A DNA stretch of 64,000 nt from assembly GCA_023101725.1 (NCBI GenBank), contig JALJCO010009054.1, positions 124,001-188,000 on the forward strand, read 5' to 3'. This document shows, piece after piece, positions 50,639-62,200 of the stretch (the stretch's first letter is position 1; every line of letters begins with the position of its first letter). The notes beneath the pieces were generated by a model. That model made no database searches. It had not been told where the DNA came from and worked only from the letters and a program-made list of their open reading frames with translations. This DNA comes from Atherinomorus stipes. Lineage: Eukaryota > Chordata > Actinopteri > Atheriniformes > Atherinidae. The position numbers and the translations under genes were made by a program.

Positions 50639-50824
50639 ATGGATTCTCCAACTCTCCCTGCGACCAGGCTAGATGTGGATGTGGATCTTGGGTTTGCTCT
50701 CTTCTTCTTCTTCCTTCTCTGCTTCTTCTTATTGATAACCATCGTTCGCTGTGCTCAGCTGGTGCTGGACCCTTACAGTGCTGTGTCTGCTTCCACATAC
50801 CAAGAAGAGCAAACAGAGGAATGA
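50639..50824 (+). CDS. ctxnd2: Cortexin-domain (CTXND1/2-type) membrane microprotein, 61 aa
   Basis: A single coding exon for a 61-residue protein. The acceptor TTTTTGTGTCCCCAG ends at 50637, one base before the ATG, so a non-coding 5' exon is expected upstream. The sequence shows an acidic N-terminus (RLDVDVDLGFA), one hydrophobic segment (about residues 18-37) and then IVRCAQLVLDPYS, the cortexin signature Arg-Cys followed by Asp-Pro-Tyr-Ser. The short acidic C-tail ends YQEEQTEE. Cortexins proper are about 80 aa with a longer N-terminus; this length and the VDVD-x-GFA start fit the cortexin-domain-containing CTXND1/CTXND2 group. CTXND2 is favoured because, as I recall, it maps to human 1q21 with ARNT and SETDB1. 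AATAAA signals follow at 51120 and 51411. Function unknown; cortexins are neuronal single-pass membrane proteins. Confidence 0.78.
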   Translation: MDSPTLPATRLDVDVDLGFALFFFFLLCFFLLITIVRCAQLVLDPYSAVSASTYQEEQTEE

Positions 50825-51720
50825 TGGAAAACACTGCTTCAAACTCCTCATGTGGAATAGCAGACATGAAATATTTTTGCAACTAAACTGTGTTTAGGAA
50901 GACTCAGACTTTATTTTGATTCCCTGAAATTTTGTGCACCTTCTAGAGATGTAAGTGTGCAGTGTGCAGTTGATGTTAAAGTGGTGAGATTTGTGCAGTG
51001 ACTCAGGTGGACAATGTAAGAAATATTTTAGTAAGCGGCAACAACGCACAATACAAGTATTTTAAATCAGAACACATGAGAAAAGAACAAGCAAGAGACA
51101 AGACATTTCAGAACTGTTCAATAAAAATATTTAAGACAAATATTTCAGTGAACAACAGTAGGAAACACATTTAATTAATGGACAGCATTATAGATTGTAT
51201 CAGAAAACAACAACAAAAAATAGATGGAATTCAGACTTTGCCATCTGTTCATCATACCAAAAGAAAAGAAAAGCCTTCTCTTCCCTCTCCATTAATAGAG
51301 AGCAGATGTTTAGGAATGAAAAACAGATGTTTTTCTCAATGAAAAACAGATGTTCACTTCTTTCCCCTTAGTTCTGATGTACACCCATGTTTTGGGTGAT
51401 TTTGCATGCAAATAAACAGTTCACTTATTGCTGTATGTCATGGTGGGATTTGGAAGCTTACTACTAGGCTACTATTTAAAAGAGTCGGGTTTAAAATGTC
51501 CCTTATAGAAGTATCCTGTCCTTGTGTATCAGTATACAAGGATATTTCTATCATTTGTAAACTATAAGTTTTAAATACTTTGCGAGCCAATGTAAAACAG
51601 AGCTGTAGTAATAATTTAGCACATGAATTCCAGAGATAAAGAATTATTACCACTACTACTACTTCTAATAATATTAAAGTAATAATAATAATAATAATAA
51701 TAATCACAACAACAAAGCTT
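50825..51720 (+). other. 3' UTR of the CTXND gene and spacer to SETDB1
   Basis: AATAAA signals at 51120-51125 and 51411-51416 give two plausible 3' ends for the microprotein mRNA. An ATA/AAT microsatellite lies at about 51678-51702. No other coding potential is visible. Confidence 0.6.
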
Positions 51721-51724
51721 GTAT

Positions 51725-51880
51725 GACTCTTCCGATGGGCGGGGCTTTGTTCTTTCACAGAGCGACGTAACGCCGCTCACTTCGGATACCCCGGGATGCG
51801 CATGCAGTCCCCATTGTAGCTAGCTGCTAGCTAGCTGGTAGCATTAGCAACAAGCCAGTTTTACCTCTTCACCCGACAGG
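51725..51880 (+). promoter_or_regulatory. setdb1: SETDB1 promoter / 5' UTR
   Basis: A GC box GGGCGGGGC (51737-51745), an ETS-like CTTCCG (51729), a CRE-like GACGTAAC (about 51764) and an NRF1-like TGCGCATGCA (51797-51806) cluster within 150 bp of the SETDB1 ATG. This TATA-less combination is typical of housekeeping promoters. Motif occupancy is inferred. Confidence 0.6.
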
Positions 51881-52782
51881 ATGGAAAACAGTGAGGGGTG
51901 AGCATTTAATGTAGAATTGAGTATATCTTTGAAAGCACCCCAGACAACACTATAGTGTTTGCCTTCCAGCTCTATCCATCAGTTAATCTGCAAGTGATGC
52001 ATTTTTTCCCCTTGCTCATGCTAAGCTAACAAGCTAGCTTGCCCTCACTTGTACCAAGCTTCGGTTTGTTTTCTCCTTTAATAACGTGCAGATTAAGTGA
52101 AGGCAGTTTACTATAGAACTTAGTCTGCCATAAAATTTGATATTAATTCTTATAATTAAGTTGGAATTGGATTTTCCCATTCACCGTTTGTGCGAACAAG
52201 TTGATGGCTATTCAATTAGTTTAATTCACTGATAACGCATATTTATAGTTATTTTCATTGTTTGACAGTTATCTTCCAAACGGGTAGTAGTTATTCGTCC
52301 GTCAGTCTGAACCAAATACGATCATTTATGTCCACGTTTCGTTTTTGAGGAGCACATCTTCTGCCTCTGCTTGCAAGGGTCGTAAACGAAGCCAATGATC
52401 GGTGCTGTAATAGTCGAGAAAACTGCATTTATACACCTGTATGCCCACTGAGCCTTCAAGGATTTCTTGCACCTGTACCTCATACAGTCTATGATCTGTA
52501 CTACATATTTACAGCAACAGAGCATATCATTAGTTTGCACGCATCTGTATACAGTTTTCTCAGCGGTAGATCATGCACTGTAAGCCAAAAGTAATCACTG
52601 TGTGGTCACACACAGTGATGTTGTTTGTATTTGGAAATTATATTACTCTGATACTGATATGCAGATGTCGACCTCTATACAGAAATTTCGTGGCAAAACA
52701 GATGAGTCTAAACAAACATAATCCCGATTGTAAGCTGGAATGTTTTCCCCCTACTACATGCATGAAGGAATTATGAGATAAC

Positions 52783-52817
<35 letters not shown>

Positions 52818-55800
52818 ATTCACCAAGGTCACCACTGGGGAAAAAAACAAAACCTAATTGCCCTTTGTGAGTTTTTTTTTTTTTTTTTAATCATACATTT
52901 TCTGAATATTTACTGTTACTGTTTGTTTTTCTATTTTTGTGTTGTTTTTTTGTGTTTTGTTTGTTTTTGTGTGTGTTTTGCACCTCAGAATCATTAAATG
53001 TCCAAAAGTGGCCAACATTTGACTCAACACGGGGATCATCTCTTAAAAACATAATTTTTCAACACAGCAAAGTTATTTTGTTCGGAAAAAGTGTAAGAAT
53101 TTAATAATTGGTTCTTGTATAATTGTGTTAGTATTTGGTTACATTGACAAAAGTCTTTGTTGGGTCATTTACCCAAAGGGCCAGCACCACGCATCTATCT
53201 GATGACACAGGTGTATCCACAAATAGATAAATGACAGATAAAATGTTGAGTGTTATTTAGAAAAATCATGTGACATAAAAGGCATCATTATTCATGTGTT
53301 GTGTTCCCACTTCAGAATGGAGGTGGACAGCTGGGATCCAGGTCTGGAGGAAGAGTTTGGCATCTCCCTGGATGAGCTGAAGAAGTGGATTGAAGAAGCA
53401 GTGGAGAAGAGTGAGATTGTGCAGAAAAAAAAGGCTCAGTTGACAGAGCTTGAAGAATGGGTAGAGCAGAAAGAAGAGGAGGAGGCAAAAACAGAGACGC
53501 TTCTCAACGATGCCAACCTGTAAGAAAAAGTTTGTTTTTCTCCTCTAATCAATTTGTGTGTGTTTGCAGCTGCTCATTTCTTTCCTCCCCACTCCTCTGT
53601 AGGTCTGTATTGGAGTGCGAGAAGCTGGTGAAGGAAGCTTATCAAAAGAATGGGCTTGTTTACCGTGAGAGCAGTTCAGAGGACGAGGGGGCGCTGGAGG
53701 TGCTCGGCCCTCTGAAGTCATTGAGATAGATGATGACGACGATGATGATGATGTCATTGCTGTTGGCTGTTGTAAGTCCCAGTCGTCCCATACAAATGAA
53801 AATGAACAATGAAATGGAAACAATGAGTTTGTTATTGAGCTCTTTCTCTTCTGTTCTGTGTCATCAGTGGTCCCTCCAAAGAAGACTTTAACTCCTGCCA
53901 AAGACTCAGCGGTAAGGGCAACAGAATAGGTTTTTCTATTTTTTTTTCTCCCCATTTTGTTTCTTATGACTTTCATCTGCATTTTAGATGTGTTTATTCA
54001 GGGATATATGCATTTTCTGTATTATTTTCTAATATTTTAATGACTCTTCCATACAATGTTAACCCTTAGTGATGCAGTCTCTGTGCCAGGTCGTGTATTT
54101 TGACTGACACAAAGCTTTTACTGAAACGTGACCGGATACCTCAGTTTGTTCTGAGTTTGTACACACCTGTATTTAATGCTGTCCACCTATGATCAGATTA
54201 CTGTGGACAGATGTTAGGTGTTGTAGACCTGAAAAGCCTCAAGACTTGAAGCTTATAACAGGCTGGTCCTTATCATCAAAATTCTGCTTTTAGGATATTT
54301 CAGAGGATAGATGTTCTTTAGCAAGCAACCACATTTATTTATAAAGTACATTTCATGTACAAGACAATTCAAAGTGCTTTACATGAAACATTAAAAACCT
54401 TACAGGTGGGGAAAAAGCATTTAAAACTATGTAAAGATATAAAGAGAAAAATATATAAAGAGAAACTAATAATTTTAATCACATTTAACTAATATAAGAT
54501 GATTAATGGAATCAAAGTGATTAAAAGAAGCTTGATAAGTTAAAAGATGCCATGCAGATTTCAGCAACGTGCTGTCACTTTTGTTTATTTGTAATTCCCC
54601 TACTGTGACGACCAAATAAAATGTTTTAACGAGCCTCTACCTCACCAACAAGCACCTCGACTTTTCAGTCGCCATGATTACACTTTCAGGTCTGAAAAGT
54701 TGCAAAAGAAATTAAAGTTATCAAACTTTATCCCAGGGTGATGCATGCAGCAGATAGCCATGTGTTTTAAGGAAAGAAGCCGGCTAAAAAGTTTAATTCC
54801 TTTACCCACAGTAGGAATGGGACCTGAAATGGAGACGTGATTTGCTCCACACTTTCTTCAATAGCAGAGAATAGCCCTTCAAGATTTCAGAGCCAATTTT
54901 TCCTCCTCAGAAAGTCAAAACTTTTGGGGATATTTCTTGAGTTTTTATTCATCCTCACGTTAAATTCAGCATTACACATTCTGTTTGGGGTCAATGGATC
55001 ATATTTATTATGCAGTGAAACTTCAGGTGCTGGTGTGAGAGCTGGAACTTTAAATTTCCTGCGGGGTTTTCCTCTGCGGCGGATAGAATTAGACCTGGTT
55101 CTGGCTGGGTTTGATGACTTTGGCCTGGCACTAACCGAGCGGGAGAAGTCAGTTGTACTGTCATTTTGACTCATCCACAAAAGTGTATCAGCCAAGTCTG
55201 TTGCATGAGGCGCCACATGAGATATGATCCCGTGTACAAAGATCTGATTTAGTCCATTTGCGTTTGCAGGCTCCACAGCCTGCACAGAAGTCGCAATAAG
55301 TGTCAATACATTCCTCGTTCACATGAATGTCTTGCAGTCTTTCAAACCTCTTCTTTAGCTGCGTTGTCCTCTCAGAGAGTCGCTCACAGTCTGAGCAGCT
55401 TGCTGATACTGCAGGGTTGGGTGACATTGTTCTCAGTGCTCCTGGAACAACAAAACATGTAGTTCTGGTGATTTGTCAGTAGCAAGATGTTGCTGTGCAT
55501 TAATTTCTCCCCACTGAAGATAAGAAAAAATGTAAAAAAAAAAAAAAAAGAAAAAAAAAAAAGAGAAGAAGAAGAAAAATGCAAGCAGACGGGTGAGCAA
55601 TGCAGGAAGTTTTTTTTTTTTTTTTTGCTAACTCAATTTGAGGTTTAATTTGGAGAAATGCATAGTAGAGGATGATTCATACCTGTTAAGACAAAACTTC
55701 AAACAACCTTTGCAGCATATAAGACATTCAGCATTTTATATATTTACCTGCCAGATTTAAGTTTGTAGATCTTATCAAAGCCAGAAGAAATATCCTTTAT

Positions 55801-58029
55801 GACTTGTGCTATTTCTCTCATGAAGTAGAGAGAAGTACCAGTAGACACAAAGCTGGCTTTGTGGAATTCTCATATCTTAATTCTTGATCTTCATTTTTTG
55901 CCACCAGTTAAAAGAAGCCTCTACAGTTCTCCAGAAAACCACCCAGCAGGTTCAGAAGTTGGTCCAAATTGTTACAAAGCCTTCACCTGGTGCTGCATTG
56001 GTTCGACCTTCACAACCTTCTGGTCAGTCAGGTGAGCACACACACGGAGGTCCATGTGTCACACTTGTGTGGAATTATAATTGATACTCATGCGTTTCTT
56101 TCTTTTTCGTTTTTTCTTTCTTTTATTGTTAATCCTGCAGGCATTCAGAGTTCAGGACCAGCAGTGTTTGTGTCCCAAGCTCCATCTCAAGCCATGACCC
56201 AGCCAAACCCAAATGTGAAGGAAGATGAGCTCAAAGTGGGGATGAACATTTTAGGAAAGAAACGCACCAAGACGTGGCACAGAGGCACCCTTGTTGCTAT
56301 CAACCCTGTTGGTGTGTTCTCTTCTTCATCTTTCTTTTGAGACACATTTAAGATCATTTTAAACATTTCGTGTTTCAGGTTTGGCAGATGATTTGCACCT
56401 AATGGATTATTTTTATTTGCATTCCTTCATGTACTGTCTCTGTAATGCTGCGTTCTCTCTGCTTATATACAGGTAATGGTATATTTAAGTATAAAGTGAA
56501 GTTTGATAAAGGCAAAAGTCTGCTGTCTGGAAACCATGTGGCTTTTGACTATAACCCCACCCTGGAGAGTCTGTTTGTTGGGGCTCGCGTTGTCGCCAAG
56601 TACAAAGATGGCAACCTGGTTTGGCTTTATGCTGGAATTGTTGCAGAGATGCCCAACAACAAGAACCGCATGAGGTGAGTAAAAAGGAATCTGAAAGGGT
56701 GTTGAGATGCTGATAGCCTGTGTAAGTTCATTAATGTTGCTGTGTGTGTTTCAGGTTTTTGATCTTCTTTGATGACGGTTATGCTTCATATGTGATACTG
56801 CCTGAACTCTACCCAGTTTGCAGGCCATGTAGGCAAATTTCTATTTTTGAAATAGAAATCTAACCCAGATTCATAGGAACCAGGCAATGAACAAGATTAT
56901 TTCTGTTCTCGTAGTAAAGCGGACTTGGGAGGATATAGAGGATGCATCTTGCAGAGACTTCATCGAGGAGTACATCTCTGCCTATCCCAGCAGGCCGATG
57001 GTGCTCCTAAAAGTTGGCCAGATAATCAAGACAGAGTGGGAGGGCACTTGGTGGAAGAGCAAAGTGGAGGAGGTGGATGGCAGCTTGGTCAAGATTCTCT
57101 TTTTGGTATGTCTGCATTCATGTGTATTGAGCTTTCTCCTCTAACATTGCAAGACAATGACACCTGTAATCATGGAAACAACACACGAAGCACGTGTACA
57201 GCAGCTTTTACCTGGTAGCCATGGATCATACTATATTCATTTTTAAAGCCTGTTAAAAAAATAAAAACATCTTTCCATCAACAGAAGAGCTTTAAGTGCC
57301 TCTGTTGTTGTTATATTTTCTACAGTGGTAGACACACACAGGCATGCAAGGTGAAAATGAGGCCAGCTTTTCTGTAGATCTTTTCACATTTATCAAAAGA
57401 CCTGCGAGCATCCAGCTCTTGAGTGCAATGTGACTGTTCATCATATTCAGTCCTGCATCACATGGCTGAGGTAGATGAGAATTTTAATTGGCTCCAGCGG
57501 AAAGACAAGACCCATATATATGCAGATTTTTTAATTTTTTTTTACTGAGATTGTTTTGATCAGAGCAATGTGTTGTCCTAGTGGCATGCACAACATTCAC
57601 TGAGCACTGATAATGTGCTGCACACATTATAAAAGCATTTAATTGGCTTGTTTTAGTGGTTGTACCTGCATTTACAAAAATGAAAAAAGTTCTTCTTTTG
57701 ATGGAAAACAGTGTGTGATTGCCATTAAAAAGATTATAATTAATGTGGTGAATTGTCAATTAATGCAGAAGCTGACTGGATGAATTTCTTGTTGTCTGGT
57801 TGCTGAACAGGATGATAAGAGGAGTGAGTGGATCTACAGAGGATCCACCAGGTTAGAGCCCATGTTCAATCTGAAAATGACTACAGCAAACACACATGAG
57901 AAGAAACTGGCTGGCCAACAGAGGACAAGACCTAACATGGGTAACGCAACACACCCCTACAGTCCAAAATCCACACAGGTGGAAACACTGTGGTTTTGTC
58001 TTATTAAAGCAGAAATAATTAGTCTCTTT

Positions 58030-58081
<52 letters not shown>

Positions 58082-59170
58082 ACATATATGTATGTATGTA
58101 CAGGTATGCACAAATTAGAATATCTGGAAAAAGTTCTTGTATTTCTGTAATTCAACTTAAAAGGTGCAATTTACATATTGTATCGATAAATAATATGCAA
58201 ATCAATATATTTCAAGCTTTGCTTTGTTTGGATGTTGCTGATTAGGACTTGTAGCTTAAAAAAAACTCAAATTCAAAAACTCAAAAAATAAGAATACTGT
58301 GAAAAGCTTCAGTTTTGTTGGCTCAGAGTGTCATATTCTAATCAGGTAAGTAATCCAAAACATCTGCAAAAGTGCCCTAACCTTTTAAAAAGGCTCTGTC
58401 TTGGTTAAGAAGAATTCACAATCATGGGGCAGACTGCTGATCTGACAGTTGTGCAGAAAACCTGTATTGACTACCTGCACAAGGTGGGAAAGACACAAAA
58501 AGTGATAGCAAAAGAAGCTGGGAGTTCTCAGAGTGCTGTCTCAAAGCACATTAATGGACAATTAAGCAGAAGGAAGAAGTGTGGAAGAAAACTGTGTACA
58601 AGTCGGAGGGCTGATCGCAGCCTGGAGAAGATGGTCAGTGTTAAGTTTCCCACTCTATGATGAACTGGGGTCCATGTCAGCTGCTGATGTTGGTCCTCTG
58701 TGCTTCATTAAGGCCAGCATAAATGCAGCCATCTACCAGGACATTTTGGAGCACTTCATGCTTGTTCCAGTGGACCAGCTGTATGAGGATGCAGACTCCA
58801 TCTTCCAGCAGGATTTGGCACCTGCACACATTGCCAAAAGTACAAAATCCTGGTTAAACAACCATGGGATCACCATGCTTGATTGGCCCCCAAACTTACC
58901 TGACCTGAACCCCATCGAAAATCTGTGGGGCATTGTCCAGAGAGAGCTGAACGGGAAGAGACCAAACAGGAGAGAAGAGCTCAAGGCTGTGATGGAAGCA
59001 TGTTTGTCTTCCATAACACCTGAGATATGCCAGAAGCTGTGAGCATCCATGCCACGCCGAGTTAAGGCAGTCATCCATGCAAAAGGGCCCAAACAAAATA
59101 TTAAGTACAGATGCAAGATTGTATTTTAGGAGGCCAGACTTTTTTGCTTTTAAAACCCTTTTAATGGTTG

Positions 59171-59226
<56 letters not shown>

Positions 59227-62200
59227 TGTACACCATGTAATTAATAAATGATTACAAATGCACTTTAAACAGGCTTTCCATTGAAATCATATGTAGACCA
59301 ACTTAATCATTCTTGCTTGTTGTGATTTAATACAGATTTCTACTTTGTTTATTTCCAGGGGCATTAAGAAGTAAAGGCCCTGTAGTTCAGTACACTGGGG
59401 TCGAACATGTTGGAGGGTCTCCTGTCAAAGCACCACCTGCCTCGCCCAGTCAGCCTCCAACAACACCTCAGCCTCAACAGCGCCCACAACCTCCGCAGCC
59501 CCAGCAAACTCCTCCATCTGCACAAGCCCTGCAACCTCCACGTGTTGAGTAAGTATACTCAATAAACATTGTACTGACACTACTCAGGGCTGTTTAAAGT
59601 GCTGCCAGAATAGAAGTACTGAATTCAAAAGGCTCTGTCAGGATTCATAATTTGTCATGCTGAAAATTTGAAAATAGAAACTCAGTAGTTAATCCTCTCG
59701 AAATTTTGCATAGTGAAGAACATTATATATTTGAAGTTTTCAGTCCTTTCTTTACTTCCTCACCTGTTCACTTAAAATACTGCTCATCTAGTTGATATTT
59801 GCTCCTTTGTTAATGCATATATCTTTACTTTTGTGCACAACAAGCCCAAACTGTCCTTTTCTATGCAAACCATGGTTGGCCAAAACTACGTCACCTGGAA
59901 AGCTTCTGCAGAAGTCCACTATTCTCTCATGTGTTTATCACTTACACTGCCTCCAAGCTGAAGAATGTAGGATGAATTTCACTCAAACAGGAAAGAAAAA
60001 CAGCCGAAACTTGTTATCTTTTATCGTCAGAGGGCATGCTTTACATTTGCTGCCAGGAAAAAGTTGGTTGCTGCTACCTTTCTCCCTGTATTGGATTATG
60101 GTGACTTACTTTACATGCATGCACCTGCAAAATATTTACAATCTCTAGATTCTGTTTACCATGGAGCCTTGAGGTTTGTCACATGTTGCAAAGCCCTCAC
60201 TCATCACTGTACTTTATGGTGTAGAGTTGAGCGGCCCTCATTGTCTGTGCGTCGCCTCTCACACTGATACATTTTTATATACAAAGCCCTTCTAGGCCAG
60301 CTCCCCCAGTATTTATGCTGCCATATCTCAAGAGTCCAGACCCAAAGTTCGTACTGAACTCGGAAAACATTCCTTTATGCATTGTGGACCTGCTGCTTGG
60401 AATTCATTACGGAGCACTCTGAAGCTGCAGGATTTAGTTTCTCTTAGAACTTTCAAAAACCATGTAAGAGACTTGGAATTAGCCTCATGTCGTTCCTGCT
60501 CTTGCTTCACATAAGAGTCCCAAATTCAACTCTCTTGTTCTCATTGCATTTGGTATATTTTATTTGTTGTATTATTGGTTTTTATTGTGCAACTTTTATT
60601 GTTTGTTTTATTGTTAAAACTTAATGTTTTAAGCTGCTGTCTTGGCCAGGCTTCCCATGTCTCATGTCTTGCGTCTCAATGGGACCGACCTGGTTTAATA
60701 AAGGTTAAATAAAATAAAAATAAAATAAAATACTCATCATAAATTCTGAATAAGACAAAGGTGAAAAAGACGATGGTGGGGTGGTGTTTAGCTCAGTTGG
60801 TTGAGCAGCCACCCCATGAACAGAGGCTACAGTACCTCAGCGCAGTTGGCCCTGGTTCGATTCCCGGTCCAGGATCCTTTGCTGCATGTCTCTCCCCACT
60901 TTCTCTGCCCCCTTCCTGTCACCATACACTGTCATATAAAGGCCACTAGAGCCCAAAAAATCCTTTAAAAAAAAAAAAAAAAGAAAAGAAAAAGATGATG
61001 GTGTCTGCTTTGCTTCTGAGACAAGATGTTTACTCTCCCAACATGGTCGATCAATCCCACAGTTCTGTGGGTGATGATGGGTGTGTGTATTTTCTACAAG
61101 TTGCCGAATGTATGAAGTATATCTGTGATTTTGGGGTGTTTGACTTGTTTATTGATGCGTATTTTTCTTCATTGTTTTAAAAGGAATAAACACCAGATGG
61201 CAAAGAAAAGTACGTCTCCATTTATCCCTGGGGTGGGAGGCACGCATGCCTCTAAAATCCTGCAGGCCAACAGTTCCATCAACCTCTCAACGTGAGTTAA
61301 CTTTATACACCCTTGTATGTAAAGTGTGAATAAAAACTAAATGCAGGATAGTTCTGGAGATGCATATTCTGTGGCCTTGTTTACAAATGATCAGTAAAAA
61401 TCTTTAATCTTTGTCCATAGTTGTGTACATGCTTTATACAGAAGCTTAAAATGCATGCATTCTCAGTACTGAAAACACATGATTGGAGTCTGGGTGAAGT
61501 GCGTAACAGACAACATGATTCAAAATAATAGTGGAAGTCAGTATTTTGTTTGTAGTAAATGTAGAATTCTTGCTTTAAAGATATTGACTCGTACCAAATT
61601 TGATGCCGGCATTTCTTATTTGTTTTCTCTTTTCTATCATGCATTGAGATGCCCTAATTTAATCACATTTGGCGGTATTAATTACATTTAATTTTTCCAC
61701 AGTGGAAGAATGTTGACTGCTCCAAATACTCCTACACCCACATTCATACAGTCGTATCAGAGACAGGTAGTTCCTGTCCCCCATCCTGTGCAACACACGA
61801 TGACCACCATCCCTCAGCAGCCATCATACAGAGCCCCAACAGACCGCATCTTCTACCTGGCTCACACATGTCAGCCTGCTTGTCTGAATCGTGTCCGACC
61901 AGTAAAATCAGATGCACACAGAGGAAAGAACCCCCTCCTGACACCGTTGCTGTATGATTTTAGACGTATGACAGGACGACGCAAAGTCAACCGCAAGGTA
62001 AACAGCAGCAGGAACCCTACTGGAAACATTAGAGCCGCTTTCAGACTTGCATTGCGAAAACTGAGCGGTAAAGTTCATCCGCTATTTAAACGGACTCGTC
62101 TTTTCAAACATGCCTCTTCCTTGCGGACTTATCGTGTCCCGGGCGCTTTCAGACATCAGGAAATGTTGCAGCCCCACTCTCCATTCAACTCTGTCTGGAA

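Noticed and set aside
53545..53982. 145-aa minus-strand frame with a Ser run
   Set aside because: Antisense of the SETDB1 Asp run (GATGAC repeats); explained by that exon.
60787..60864. Possible tRNA gene
   Set aside because: Box A and B are present, but the cloverleaf is degenerate, an A-tail and target duplications flank the unit, so it is a SINE.
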